Source of the DNA: Paenibacillus phytohabitans
GTDB lineage: Bacteria; Bacillota; Bacilli; Paenibacillales; Paenibacillaceae
Reading direction: 5' to 3'
Assembly (NCBI RefSeq): GCF_013141775.1
Contig: NZ_WHOB01000074.1
Location: 1 to 33,060 of the forward strand
Length of the DNA: 33,060 nt
A model generated the notes under the pieces. That model searched no databases and was not told the DNA's origin. It saw only the letters and a list, made by a program, of their open reading frames with translations. The position numbers were made by a program, and so were the translations under genes. This document shows, in pieces, positions 15,452 to 24,318 of this stretch (its first letter is position 1; every line of letters starts with the position of its first letter).

Positions 15452-15778
15452 ATGAACAGCGATATTCAACAATTTAAGACGGAATTCTTCAAGGCGCTGG
15501 CTCATCCGATGCGGATCCGCATTCTGGAGCTGCTCAGCGAAGGCGAGAAGAATGTGAATGAGCTGCAGGCGATCCTCGGCTCGGAGGGCTCTGCCGTATC
15601 CCAGCAGCTGGCCGTACTCCGTGCCAAGAACGTAGTGGCCAGTGTCAAAGAAGGAACCACCGTAATTTATGCCCTCCGTGATCCTCTGATCAAAGACCTT
15701 CTGGCTGTAGCCAAACAAATATTCGACAATCACCTTGTGAACACCATCTCCCTGCTTGAAGGCATCCGCAGCGAATGA
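15452..15778 (+). CDS. ArsR family regulator without cysteines
   Basis: This 108-residue winged-helix protein has the pattern FFKALAHPMRIRILELLSEGE, the recognition helix GSAVSQQLAVLRAKNVV and the wing EGTTVIYAL. It has no cysteine, so the alpha-3 metal site (ELCVCDL) and the thiol sites of BigR-type sensors are absent. A DNH near the C-terminus is only part of an alpha-5 metal site. The ligand is unknown. The ribosome site is AGAGGAG. It precedes the SulP gene by 105 bases, and ArsR plus SulP is a recurrent pair in Firmicutes, so it most likely controls that transporter. Confidence 0.9.
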   Translation: MNSDIQQFKTEFFKALAHPMRIRILELLSEGEKNVNELQAILGSEGSAVSQQLAVLRAKNVVASVKEGTTVIYALRDPLIKDLLAVAKQIFDNHLVNTISLLEGIRSE

Positions 15779-15883
15779 CCCCGGCTTCCCGGGGGGCGGA
15801 TTACCCCGTTGACAAGAACGGCAGGCAGGAGTAATGTGAGTCTTATATTCAAATAATCAGATATTCAAAGAAAAGAAGGTTAA

Positions 15884-17665
15884 ATGATGACAGGGTGGGG
15901 CCGTTTTAAAGGCTACAATATTGCTTCTCTGCGCAAGGATATCATTTCAGGGACGATCGTCGGCGTGATTGCCATCCCCTTGGGGATGGCATTTGCTATT
16001 GCCTCCGGTGTGAAACCGGAGTACGGAATTTACACGACCATAGTAGCCGGTATTCTCATTTCCTTATTCGGCGGGACAAAGTTTCAGATTGGCGGGCCTA
16101 CGGGTGCGTTTATTCCTATTTTATTCGCGATTGCCATGCAGTACGGGTACGAGAATCTGCTGATTGCCGGAATGATGGCCGGGGTCATTCTCGTGGTGAT
16201 GGGCGTTCTGCGGCTCGGGGTGCTGATCAAGTTCATTCCGAAGCCGGTGACAATCGGGTTCACGGCAGGAATTGCCGTTATTATCTTCAGCGGGCAGATC
16301 GCCAACTTTCTCGGACTAAGGGATATGGAGCGGCATGAAAGCTTTCTGGACAATATGAAAGAGATCGGCGCCCATATCTCGACAATCAATCTGTACAGTA
16401 TTCTGACTGCGGCGATTTGTCTGGCTGTCGTAGTGCTGGGGATGCGCTTCGCGCCGAAGGTGCCCGGTTCACTGATCGGGCTGCTCTGCGCTACGGTCAT
16501 TGCTGCCTTATTCTTCAGCGGCAAGGTGACTACCATCGGTTCAGCTTACGGGGATATCCCGAATACACTGCCGAGCTTTCATTTCCCAGTCATTACCTGG
16601 GAGAAGATCAGGCTGCTTATCCGCCCGGCCTTCATCATTGCGATGCTGGGCGCCATTGAGTCGCTGCTGTCCGCAGTAGTCGCCGATGGCATGTCAGGCA
16701 GCCGCCATGACAGCAACCGCGAGCTGGTCGGCCAGGGGATCGCCAACATTGCTGCGCCGTTGTTCGGCGGGATACCAGCGACCGGGGCGATCGCCAGAAC
16801 CGCTACCAATATCCGCAGCGGTGCGGCTTCGCCGCTCTCCGGTATCATTCACGGCGTTGTTGTGTTTCTGATCCTGCTGTTATTCGCACCCTATGCCTCC
16901 AGCATTCCGCTGGCCGCGATGGCCCCGATCCTGATGGTCGTGGCCTGGAACATGAGTGAACGCAAGGAATTCCTTCACCTGCTTAAGCTGAAGACGGGCG
17001 ATTCACTGGTGCTGTTCATTACCTTCCTGCTGACTGTGTTTGCGGATCTGACGCTGGCGGTAGAGGTGGGGCTGGTGCTCGCGGTGATACTCTTCGTGAA
17101 GCGTATGGGAGAAGTACACATGGTCTCCAAAGTGCTGCCTGACCCTTCCTCCGTGAAGGTTGAGGCACATATGGTGACGGATAGCCACGATTGTCCGCAG
17201 ATCGGAATCTATAATGTCGAAGGACCGCTGTTCTTCGGGGCCGCCTACCGTTTCGACAGTACCATGCCGGGACTGGGGCCGGATCAGCCGAAGGTCATTC
17301 TGCTTCGCATGGGGAAGGTGCCGCTAATGGACACCACCGGTGAAGCCAATCTGGCTGGCCTGGTGAAGCAGCTGCACGCGGATGGCGGAAGACTGATGAT
17401 CTCCGGTATCCAGAGCCAGCCGCTGGATCTGCTGAAGAAGACAGGTCTGTATGACAGAATCGGGGCTGCCCAGTTCTATGATCATACAGGGGAAGCGATC
17501 AATGAAGCGCTGGGAAGCATTGACTACAGCCGGTGCCTGGGCTGCAAGCATGCTGCCTTCAGAGAATGCAGCGCATTCTCAGGGCTTGATGAGGCTTACC
17601 CGCGCAGCGCAGCCTTCAAAGGGCGCACTCCGGCTGTCGCCAGGAAGCTGAGCGGCGGGGTATAG
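15884..17665 (+). CDS. SulP family anion permease with STAS domain
   Basis: The protein has 593 residues with about eleven to twelve membrane helices (GTIVGVIAIPLGMAFAIASGV, GPTGAFIPI and later helices), then a cytoplasmic STAS domain in about residues 435-540 (YNVEGPLFFGAAYRF, LLRMGKVPLMDTTG). SulP proteins carry sulfate, bicarbonate or related anions; the substrate cannot be decided here. Unusual is a 50-residue tail with three cysteines, C551, C554 and C562 (CLGC...C), which may bind metal or form disulfides. Two ATG codons (15884, 15887) lie after AAGAAGG; the second is better spaced. The upstream ArsR gene is the likely regulator. Confidence 0.92.
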   Translation: MMTGWGRFKGYNIASLRKDIISGTIVGVIAIPLGMAFAIASGVKPEYGIYTTIVAGILISLFGGTKFQIGGPTGAFIPILFAIAMQYGYENLLIAGMMAGVILVVMGVLRLGVLIKFIPKPVTIGFTAGIAVIIFSGQIANFLGLRDMERHESFLDNMKEIGAHISTINLYSILTAAICLAVVVLGMRFAPKVPGSLIGLLCATVIAALFFSGKVTTIGSAYGDIPNTLPSFHFPVITWEKIRLLIRPAFIIAMLGAIESLLSAVVADGMSGSRHDSNRELVGQGIANIAAPLFGGIPATGAIARTATNIRSGAASPLSGIIHGVVVFLILLLFAPYASSIPLAAMAPILMVVAWNMSERKEFLHLLKLKTGDSLVLFITFLLTVFADLTLAVEVGLVLAVILFVKRMGEVHMVSKVLPDPSSVKVEAHMVTDSHDCPQIGIYNVEGPLFFGAAYRFDSTMPGLGPDQPKVILLRMGKVPLMDTTGEANLAGLVKQLHADGGRLMISGIQSQPLDLLKKTGLYDRIGAAQFYDHTGEAINEALGSIDYSRCLGCKHAAFRECSAFSGLDEAYPRSAAFKGRTPAVARKLSGGV

Positions 17666-17717
17666 AGACCGGAATCCCGGTCCTGCTGTTCCAGATTTAC
17701 ATTAATAGCAACAGCTC

Positions 17718-17750
17718 CAGCCCGGACATTCACGCGTCCGGGCTGTTTTT
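17718..17750 (+). terminator. Terminator after the SulP gene
   Basis: CAGCCCGGAC (17718-17727) pairs perfectly with GTCCGGGCTG (17736-17745) and is followed by five T. Confidence 0.92.
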
Positions 17751-17871
17751 ATAGCTGCCGCATACAATATTGGACTAAGCGGTTCCATATTTGTACAATT
17801 AGAGAGAACGAACCGGATTTTGCCGGAGTGTACATAACTGGACTATATCAAGGTAAGGAGAGTATTCCCTC

Positions 17872-18573
17872 ATGAAGGAACTTAATTATTCGAAGGTATT
17901 TATACTTCTGGCTGGAATGACGGCGGCAACACTTGCCGTATATCGCGTAGTCTCGCTGCAGACCGATACGTTCTATGCCTTTCTGCTCTGGAATCTGTTT
18001 CTGGCCTGGGTGCCGTTCTTCTTCTCCATGGCCGCGCATGAGCTGGATAAGCGGAAGATCGGGGGGCTGCTGATTCTGCCGCTTGGCATAGCCTGGCTGC
18101 TCTTTTTCCCGAATGCGCCTTATATTATGACTGACCTCGTGCATTTAACCATCCGCAAAAGCAAATACATCGTAGGCGGGACGATCCAGAACCGGTACTG
18201 GTACGATCTGACCACCCTGCTCTTATTCACCTGGAGCGCCTGGCTGACCGGATTCTTCTCCCTGTACCAGTTCCAGCATGTGATCTACCGCAAGACCAAT
18301 GGGGTGCTGTCCTGGATCTTCGTGCTCTTTGCCTGCGTAATGGGCGGTTATGGCGTTCTGCTGGGCAGAGTCTACCGCCTGAACAGCTGGGATGTGCTGA
18401 CAGACCGCCACCAGCTGTACCAGCTGGTTAAGGACAGTCTGAACCGGCAGTCCGTATTCTTCAGCTTATTCGTAGCCTTTGTGCTGCTGGTGATTTATGC
18501 CACGCTCTATTGTCTGCTGAACGGACTTGCCAGCGGGAGCGGCAAAGCTTATTCGAAGGGCGGCAGAAGATGA
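17872..18573 (+). CDS. DUF1361 integral membrane protein
   Basis: The protein has 233 residues and about six membrane helices. The family motif LLFFPNAPYIMTDLVHL (residues 76-92) is clear, and GRVYRLNSWDVL near residue 165 is also typical. The function of DUF1361 proteins is unknown. The ribosome site is AAGGAGAG. The last 25 bases overlap the end of the convergent alkyltransferase-like gene, so neither has its own terminator between them. No operon partner is visible. Confidence 0.9.
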   Translation: MKELNYSKVFILLAGMTAATLAVYRVVSLQTDTFYAFLLWNLFLAWVPFFFSMAAHELDKRKIGGLLILPLGIAWLLFFPNAPYIMTDLVHLTIRKSKYIVGGTIQNRYWYDLTTLLLFTWSAWLTGFFSLYQFQHVIYRKTNGVLSWIFVLFACVMGGYGVLLGRVYRLNSWDVLTDRHQLYQLVKDSLNRQSVFFSLFVAFVLLVIYATLYCLLNGLASGSGKAYSKGGRR

Positions 18574-18935
18574 TCTTCAGGGTCAGGGTTGAAATCCTGC
18601 TCCGGCTCCAGTTCCAGCTCTAGCGCGGGTCCCGGATCGTACTGATAACGTTCAAGATCAATCACACCCCGCTCGTCAAAAATAATCCCTTCACCCAGCA
18701 GGTACAGCTGCTGTAGTGAGCCGGATTCGTCTTCGGTGAGCGAGATCATGCCTTTGGAATTGATGACCCTATGCCATGGCAGCTTGTACTTCCTGCTCAT
18801 AGAATGCAGAATACGCACCACCTGCCTGGCTCCCCGGGGACTTCCGGCCGCGCGGGCAATTCCGCCATAGGTCATGACAGCTCCTTCCGGAATGGACTGA
18901 ATAATGGTGATCACTCTTTTGGTGAATGGCGTCAT
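18549..18935 (-). CDS. atl: Alkyltransferase-like DNA-repair protein
   Basis: This 128-residue protein has the MGMT DNA-binding fold: IPEGAVMTYGGIARAAG, the arginine finger region RQVVRIL, and PWHRV at 53-57. Tryptophan replaces the methyl-accepting cysteine of PCHRV, the hallmark of ATL proteins. ATL proteins bind O6-alkylguanine and hand it to nucleotide excision repair without removing the alkyl group. The last ~25 residues are an acidic and proline-rich tail (ELELEPEQDFNPDPEDH) that is not part of the fold. The ATG follows AAAGGAG. Its end overlaps the DUF1361 gene tail-to-tail. Confidence 0.92.
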   Translation of the reverse strand: MTPFTKRVITIIQSIPEGAVMTYGGIARAAGSPRGARQVVRILHSMSRKYKLPWHRVINSKGMISLTEDESGSLQQLYLLGEGIIFDERGVIDLERYQYDPGPALELELEPEQDFNPDPEDHLLPPFE

Positions 18936-19079
18936 GAACAGGCTCCTTTGTCTATAACAGAATCATCCGCTGTATGTACTTAGAACAACCATAACATAAA
19001 GCGCCGCATAGAGCATCTGCCGGGATAGGAGCAACCGCGATAGCCTGATAGTCCTTCTCCCGGTCCCGCCCGGCCAAGT

Positions 19080-19099
19080 CCCTGTCTATACAGACAGGG
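19080..19099. terminator. Hairpin without T tract upstream of the ger operon
   Basis: CCCTGTCT pairs with AGACAGGG around ATAC. The following sequence is not T-rich, so it may be an operator or a weak terminator. Confidence 0.35.
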
Positions 19100-19217
19100 G
19101 CTATTTGCTGTGCGCTGCCTAAGCCTGAGTTCTTCCTCTACAGCATAATTATGGCGAATAGGAGTTAGAGAGACGGGGGATAATCAGAGCAATAGAAATG
19201 TGACAGGAGTGACTGCT

Positions 19218-20765
19218 GTGAAGAGCGAGGATGCTGCAATAAACAGTGAAGCTGACGGCAAAATATCATCTTCCCAGCCGTTAAGTCCTTCGCTGGATGA
19301 TACGCTGGCTCTGTTCCGGAAGATTTTCAGTAACGATGGGACCCTGAGAATTCGTGTGATTGAGAATAAGCATAGCATGCCCATCCGCTGCGGCTTGATC
19401 TACGTGGATGGAATGATTGACCGTGATCTTATACAGAATGGGATTACCAAGCCGTTCATGGCCTATGAATTCACAGATGAAGAGAGCGGCAATCCTGCAG
19501 AGCTGATGGAAAAAATCCGCATGGAAGTTATCAATATCAGTGACATTATGGTGTCTACGAAGCTGGATGAACTGGTTGGTGCTGTAGTCAGCGGGAAAAC
19601 AGTATTCTTAATGGACGGCTACGCCGGAGCGCTTAATATCAATGCTCAAGGCTGGGAGACCAGAGCCATACAGGAGCCTACAACCGAAAAAGCGGTGCGG
19701 GGACCCAGAGAGGGGTTCACCGAGTCATTGTTTGTCAATCTCACCCTTATCCGGCGCAGGGTACAGAACTCCGATCTGAAATTTGTGTTCACTGACATCG
19801 GGACGCGTACGAAGACACAGACCTGCATCTGCTACATGGAGAGCCTGGCCTCACCCGATATTCTTAAAGAGCTCTACAGCCGGCTGGAGCGGGTGGAGAT
19901 TGATTCCATCCTGGATACGGGGTATTTGGCTGAGCTTATCCGCGATGAGCCCTATTCCCCATTCGAGACGATCGGCAATACCGAACGGCCGGATGCTCTG
20001 GTGAGCAAAATCATGGAGGGCAGAATCGCTGTGCTCATTGAAGGTACCCCGTTTGCCTTGACGCTGCCGTATGTCTTCGTGGAGAACTTCCAGGCCAGTG
20101 AGGATTACTATATCAATTATTATTTCGCTTCCTTCAACCGTCTGCTCAGAGTGCTGGGAGCTTTCATGTCAATTAGTATTCCAGCCGGGTACGTTGCACT
20201 TGTAACCTACGCGCAGGAAATGGTTCCTACGCTGCTGCTGTTAAGCATTGCGACCGCAAGGCAATCCGTCCCCTTTCCTACGATCGTTGAGGCGCTGCTC
20301 ATGCTGACCATCTTCGAGGTGCTGCGTGAAGCGGGGGCGCGGATTCCGACCTCAATAGGGCAGGCTGTCAGTATCGTAGGGGCGCTGGTGCTGGGTCAGG
20401 CTGCAGTAGATGCGCGGATTGTCAGTGCACCAATGGTTATCATGGTAGGACTGACGGGAATAACGACCCTGCTGAATCCAAGGCTGACAGGCCCTTTGAT
20501 TATAGTCAGGCTTGCCCTGCTGTTTATCGCTTTTTTTCTGGGGATATACGGATATTTCTTCGGTCTGCTGGGTCTGGTGATTCATCTGATGAGCCTGCGC
20601 TCCTTCGGAGTCTCCTATATGCTCGGAGTAGGCTCGATCCGGCCGCAGGATATTAAGGACACGGCAATCCGTGCGCCCTGGTGGGATATGTATCTGCGGC
20701 CTGCGATGATCGGGGCGCGCAATATGAAGCGGAAGCCGTCTAATAAGCGGGCGAAGCGGCCATGA
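19218..20765 (+). CDS. Spore germination receptor A subunit (GerA family)
   Basis: The product is 515 residues from the GTG at 19218, which follows AGGAG at a good distance. The frame opens at a GTG at 19200 that lies before that site. The N-terminal half is a cytoplasmic domain (GLIYVDGMIDRDLI, FVFTDIGTRTKTQTCICYM). The C-terminal half has about five membrane helices with YINYYFASFNRLLRVLGAF, then PFPTIVEALLMLTIFEVLREAG and a PTSIGQAVSIVGALVLGQAAV block, and ends in a basic tail. GerA-type receptors in the spore inner membrane sense nutrients and start germination. It leads an A-C-D-B operon. A sigma-G-like -10 (CATAAT at 19144) is visible but no good -35. Confidence 0.93.
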   Translation: MKSEDAAINSEADGKISSSQPLSPSLDDTLALFRKIFSNDGTLRIRVIENKHSMPIRCGLIYVDGMIDRDLIQNGITKPFMAYEFTDEESGNPAELMEKIRMEVINISDIMVSTKLDELVGAVVSGKTVFLMDGYAGALNINAQGWETRAIQEPTTEKAVRGPREGFTESLFVNLTLIRRRVQNSDLKFVFTDIGTRTKTQTCICYMESLASPDILKELYSRLERVEIDSILDTGYLAELIRDEPYSPFETIGNTERPDALVSKIMEGRIAVLIEGTPFALTLPYVFVENFQASEDYYINYYFASFNRLLRVLGAFMSISIPAGYVALVTYAQEMVPTLLLLSIATARQSVPFPTIVEALLMLTIFEVLREAGARIPTSIGQAVSIVGALVLGQAAVDARIVSAPMVIMVGLTGITTLLNPRLTGPLIIVRLALLFIAFFLGIYGYFFGLLGLVIHLMSLRSFGVSYMLGVGSIRPQDIKDTAIRAPWWDMYLRPAMIGARNMKRKPSNKRAKRP

Positions 20766-21916
20766 GGACCTTGCGCAGAGTCCTGTCCGTGCTAGTCTCT
20801 GTGCTGCTGCTGTTCAGCATTTCCGGGTGCTGGAATTATACGGAGGTGGATGATATGTCCATCGTAGCAGGAGTAGCGATCGACAAGAACAAGGCGGACG
20901 GCAAGCTGCTCCTCACTGTGGAGCTGGTGGATACCAACGGAGGTCTGGATAAAACGCAGGCGGGGTTCAAGATGATCAGTCTCAGTGGGGATACGATGTT
21001 TGAGATCGTCCGCAATATCATCTCCATAACCGGCAAAAAGCTGTTCTGGAGCCATGCCAAAGCCATTATTGTCAGTGAGGAGGTTGCCAGAGAGGGGCTC
21101 ATCAAAGCGATTGACTGGTACAGCAGAGATACGGAGACAAGATCGGATGTGTTTATTTTCGTCTCCGGAGAGAAGACGGCCCGCGAGGTTCTTAATCTGA
21201 ATAGCACGACGCAAGCGATTATGTCGTTTGAATTAGCCCAGATGATGCGGGATGAGAAGTATATCAGCAGTGCACCCACTGTGGAAATCTGGGATTTCAT
21301 CGACAAGCTGGAGACCCTTGGGAATAATGCGGTAGCGCCGATAGTTAATATCCATGTGAAAAACGGTCAGAAGAATGAACGTGTGGAAGGTACCGCTGTA
21401 TTTGTAGAGGACAGAATGGTGGGTAAGCTGGACGGAGATGAGACGAAGAGTATGTTATTTGTCAAAAACTTAATAACAGGCGGTGTGCTGGATATTGAGG
21501 ATAAACATGGAACGCCGTCCTACTCCTTGGAGATTATCTCGAATCAAACGAAACTGAAGCCCAGGATGGCCGGCGGCAGGCTGCAGATGCAGATCGAAAC
21601 TATGACCCAAACCGGACTGGATGAAGTCATGACAGTTGAGGGCTTCATGAAAGGGGAAACCATTCAGGATATTGAGAAAAGGGCTAGTGAGCGTATGGAG
21701 GCAGATATTCTTGCCGTAATCCATAAAGTCCAGCAGGAGTACGATGCCGATATTTTTGCCTTTGGCGAGAATGTTCATGAGAATCAGCCCAAGATTTGGG
21801 CTAAGGTCAAGGCTCACTGGCCCGAAGCATTCGCTGATCTGGATGTGACGGTCAGCTCCAAAGTCGAAATTCAGAGCAGTGCCAAAACAACACGCGCGAT
21901 TAGGCTGGGGGATTAG
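20762..21916 (+). CDS. Germination receptor C subunit lipoprotein (Ger(x)C)
   Basis: This 384-residue protein begins with a lipoprotein signal: positive start MRTLRR, hydrophobic run, and lipobox SISGC with the lipidated cysteine at 22. The mature part shows the Ger(x)C blocks WNYTEVDDMSIVAGVAID, KKLFWSHAKAIIVSEEVA and TTRAIRLGD at the end. The C subunit sits on the outer face of the spore inner membrane in complex with A and B. It overlaps the A gene by ATGA and has no strong ribosome site of its own, so translation is probably coupled. Confidence 0.93.
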   Translation: MRTLRRVLSVLVSVLLLFSISGCWNYTEVDDMSIVAGVAIDKNKADGKLLLTVELVDTNGGLDKTQAGFKMISLSGDTMFEIVRNIISITGKKLFWSHAKAIIVSEEVAREGLIKAIDWYSRDTETRSDVFIFVSGEKTAREVLNLNSTTQAIMSFELAQMMRDEKYISSAPTVEIWDFIDKLETLGNNAVAPIVNIHVKNGQKNERVEGTAVFVEDRMVGKLDGDETKSMLFVKNLITGGVLDIEDKHGTPSYSLEIISNQTKLKPRMAGGRLQMQIETMTQTGLDEVMTVEGFMKGETIQDIEKRASERMEADILAVIHKVQQEYDADIFAFGENVHENQPKIWAKVKAHWPEAFADLDVTVSSKVEIQSSAKTTRAIRLGD

Positions 21917-21918
21917 TT

Positions 21919-22122
21919 ATGGTCATTTACATTGTGATGATCTATGTGTTTGTAGCCATCTTTGATCCCTACGGACTGCTGAAGCGGGGCATGAAGCGGG
22001 ATTTCTATGTCTGTTCTACGCTGTACCTGATCTCCTTCTCCCTGGCCTTCGCGCTGTCGATGCACTGGGAGATTCCCAGCCCGTCCCCGCTGATTGTAGA
22101 TTTAATCAAGAGGCTATACTAG
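21919..22122 (+). CDS. Small two-helix membrane protein, germination D-type subunit
   Basis: The product has 67 residues. The first helix is VIYIVMIYVFVAIFDPYGLL and the second is CSTLYLISFSLAFALSMHW, with the basic link KRGMKRD between them. Small two-helix proteins of this size occur in many ger operons of Bacilli and are called D subunits; they modulate receptor activity. It lies two bases after the C gene with GGGGG eight bases before the ATG, and 27 bases before the B gene. The position between C and B supports the role. Confidence in the name is moderate because small proteins diverge fast. Confidence 0.8.
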   Translation: MVIYIVMIYVFVAIFDPYGLLKRGMKRDFYVCSTLYLISFSLAFALSMHWEIPSPSPLIVDLIKRLY

Positions 22123-22149
22123 AGTACGCTCCTGAAGGAGGAGGACAGC

Positions 22150-23244
22150 ATGAGCAAAGAGATTATTCCGGCGGGTCAGTCCATCAGCATAGCTGTGTTA
22201 TTTATTAGCGGCAGTTCACTGTTCATGGGCACATCAGGGCAGTCCGGCAACAGCAGCTGGATTGCTATCATTTTTGCGATATCGCTGGCTGTACCACTCA
22301 TGCTGATCTATGCGAGACTCCATGTGCTTTTTCCGGGCAAGGATCTGTACGATATGCTGATCGCTGTCTTCGGAGCAGTCTTCGGGCGGGTGCTTTCCTG
22401 CCTGTATATATGGTATGCTCTTCACCTGGGAGCGCTGGTGCTGCGTAATTTCGGGGAGTTCAGCAAGACGGTGGCCTTAACCTCCACGCCAATGATTGCC
22501 CCGATGCTTATGATCGGACTGCTCTGCATCTGGGTTGTGAATGCGGGGATGGAGGTGCTCGGCAGAAGCGCCAAATTTCTGCTGCTATTCTCGTTCATTG
22601 TCATTGTCCTCATACAACTGCTCTCTGTTCCTAAGTTCGAATACCATCATATGAAGCCGCTGCTGGATAGTGGGTGGGGTCCTGTATTTGCAGATACAGC
22701 AGGCTCATTCACGTTTCCCTTTGCCGAAATTGTGATCTTCCTGGGCGCCTTCAATGTGCTTCCGGCCAAAGGCTCTGCCACACGGGTGCTGGTAAGCGGT
22801 TCGCTGATTGCCGGGATCATCATTATCTTTGTTACGCTGCGCAATTTGCTGGTGCTGGGGCCTGATATCCTTTCAAGCCTGTATTTTCCGTCGTATGTGG
22901 CAGTCAGCAGGATTAACATTGGTGATTTCCTGACCCGCATTGAAGGTTCGGCGGCCATCGTATTTGTCACGGCGCTATTCATAAAAGTCAGCCTCTGCCT
23001 GTATGTAACCTGTAATGGAGTAAGCAAGGTATTCAAGCTGAAGAGCTACCGGTCGGTTGTACTCCAGATGGGGCTCATCATGGTGTATCTATCCGATTTC
23101 ATCTATAAGGATATTATGGAAATGCAGTATTTTGCTTATCACATCTACAAAGTGTATGCCCTCCCGTTCCAGGTGGTTATTCCAGTTATGTTGTGGATTG
23201 CAGCAGAGGTTCTCTCCCGCAGAAAGAGCAGCAAATCCATATGA
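22150..23244 (+). CDS. Spore germination receptor B subunit (GerAB family)
   Basis: The protein has 364 residues and about ten membrane helices of the amino acid/polyamine transporter superfamily. Family blocks are GQSISIAVLFISGSSLFMG at the start, IYARLHVLFPGKDLYDML, and FTFPFAEIVIFLGAFN in the middle. The B subunit is the main germinant-binding component of GerA-type receptors. The start follows AAGGAGGAGG. It is the last gene of the operon and is followed by a strong terminator. The germinant cannot be predicted. Confidence 0.93.
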   Translation: MSKEIIPAGQSISIAVLFISGSSLFMGTSGQSGNSSWIAIIFAISLAVPLMLIYARLHVLFPGKDLYDMLIAVFGAVFGRVLSCLYIWYALHLGALVLRNFGEFSKTVALTSTPMIAPMLMIGLLCIWVVNAGMEVLGRSAKFLLLFSFIVIVLIQLLSVPKFEYHHMKPLLDSGWGPVFADTAGSFTFPFAEIVIFLGAFNVLPAKGSATRVLVSGSLIAGIIIIFVTLRNLLVLGPDILSSLYFPSYVAVSRINIGDFLTRIEGSAAIVFVTALFIKVSLCLYVTCNGVSKVFKLKSYRSVVLQMGLIMVYLSDFIYKDIMEMQYFAYHIYKVYALPFQVVIPVMLWIAAEVLSRRKSSKSI

Positions 23245-23262
23245 GCTATGCCATCCCTCCAC

Positions 23263-23290
23263 AGCCCCGCGTTGCGGGGCTATTTATTTT
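23263..23290 (+). terminator. Terminator after the germination operon
   Basis: AGCCCCGC (23263-23270) pairs with GCGGGGCT (23274-23281) around GTT and is followed by ATTTATTTT. Confidence 0.85.
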
Positions 23291-23316
23291 CAACCTGCGC
23301 GGAAGTTGGCTATAAT
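23288..23316 (+). promoter_or_regulatory. Probable promoter of the hydrolase operon
   Basis: TATAAT at 23311-23316 is a perfect -10. The -35 at 23288-23293 (TTTCAA) is weak, with 17-base spacing, and overlaps the end of the terminator. The start codon is about 53 bases downstream. Confidence 0.45.
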
Positions 23317-23368
23317 GATAGGCAGAGAATCATGTTGTAGAAGAGGATAACGAAAGGCGTGAGAATAG

Positions 23369-23989
23369 ATGAGTGTATCCAGCATCGTAATGTCCTCACA
23401 TTGGGGCAGGGAAGTCAGACATAAGTATGTGGCACAAGGCTCCAAGTCGCTGGCCGTGGTGTTTCCGGGGCAGAATTATTCCGCCGAGCGTCCGTTGCTG
23501 GAGTATGCGGGCAAGCTGGCCCGGGAATACGGCTGTGATCTGCTGCTGCTGGAATATGGATACCAAAGTGCACGGGCGCCCTTCAAACGTGAAGAAATTG
23601 ATATTGTCGCAGAGGAATGCAAGGTGGCGCTTGCTTCGCTTCCGGAGTATGAGCAGCTGCTGTTCATCAGCAAAAGCATGGGGACAGTGATCGCCGGCAA
23701 GGTAGCTTCAGAGACAGGAATGGGAGAGAAGGTTTCCCATCTGTTCCTCACCCCTGTTGCTGAAAGTATCCCGTACATTAAGCAGAGCCGGGGCAGCATT
23801 ATTTACGGCGGGAGTGATCCGCTGTTCACGGAGCAGCATTCTGCCGAGCTCAGCGGCCTGAAGCAGGTGCGGGTGTACAGGATTGATGATGCCAACCATT
23901 CTTTGGAGGTAGGCAGTGTCAACGAGTCACTGGCCGTGCTGCTGGTCATTATTAATTTCTATCATGAATTTTACAGGGATTCACTTTAA
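23369..23989 (+). CDS. Alpha/beta hydrolase
   Basis: The protein has 206 residues with an alpha/beta hydrolase core: AVVFPGQNYSAERPLL (oxyanion region), the nucleophile elbow FISKSMGT with S103, acid D150 (YGGSDPLF) and H177 (DDANHSLE). The first glycine of GxSxG is replaced by serine. There is no signal peptide. The substrate is unknown; this is a small cytosolic esterase or thioesterase type. The ribosome site is weak (AAAGGCG). It leads a four-gene run with an ABM monooxygenase, an APH kinase and DUF1697 with short gaps, but these genes share no obvious pathway. Confidence 0.8.
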   Translation: MSVSSIVMSSHWGREVRHKYVAQGSKSLAVVFPGQNYSAERPLLEYAGKLAREYGCDLLLLEYGYQSARAPFKREEIDIVAEECKVALASLPEYEQLLFISKSMGTVIAGKVASETGMGEKVSHLFLTPVAESIPYIKQSRGSIIYGGSDPLFTEQHSAELSGLKQVRVYRIDDANHSLEVGSVNESLAVLLVIINFYHEFYRDSL

Positions 23990-24004
23990 GAGGGAGATGA
24001 GAGC

Positions 24005-24301
24005 ATGATTACAGAAGCGGCAATGCTGCAGGTAAAGCCGGGATTGACCCGGCAGTTTGAGCAGAGCTTCAGGGAGGCATCCCCGCTGATTGCCTCGATT
24101 GACGGTTATTTGGGGCATGAGCTGCAGCACTGTATGGAGGACGACCATAAATATCTGCTGATTGTCAGATGGCGCAGCCTGGAGGATCATACGGTGGGGT
24201 TCAGAGAATCCGCCCAGTATCAGAAGTGGAAAGCGCTGCTGCATCATTATTACAGCCCATTCCCTGTAGTTGAGCATTATACCCGTATCATTCTGGATTA
24301 G
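24005..24301 (+). CDS. ABM-domain monooxygenase-like protein
   Basis: The protein has 98 residues of the dimeric alpha/beta barrel fold: MITEAAMLQVKPGLTRQFEQ, IDGYLGHELQHCMEDDHKYL, RWRSLEDHTVGFRESAQYQKW and EHYTRI at the end. It is distinct from the protein at 11514 and nearer to heme-degrading or YdhR-like members in pattern, but no function can be assigned. The ribosome site is AGAGGGAGA, and the gene lies 15 bases after the hydrolase, so it is probably cotranscribed. Confidence 0.85.
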   Translation: MITEAAMLQVKPGLTRQFEQSFREASPLIASIDGYLGHELQHCMEDDHKYLLIVRWRSLEDHTVGFRESAQYQKWKALLHHYYSPFPVVEHYTRIILD

Positions 24302-24318
24302 AGGAAAGGAAGCACAGT

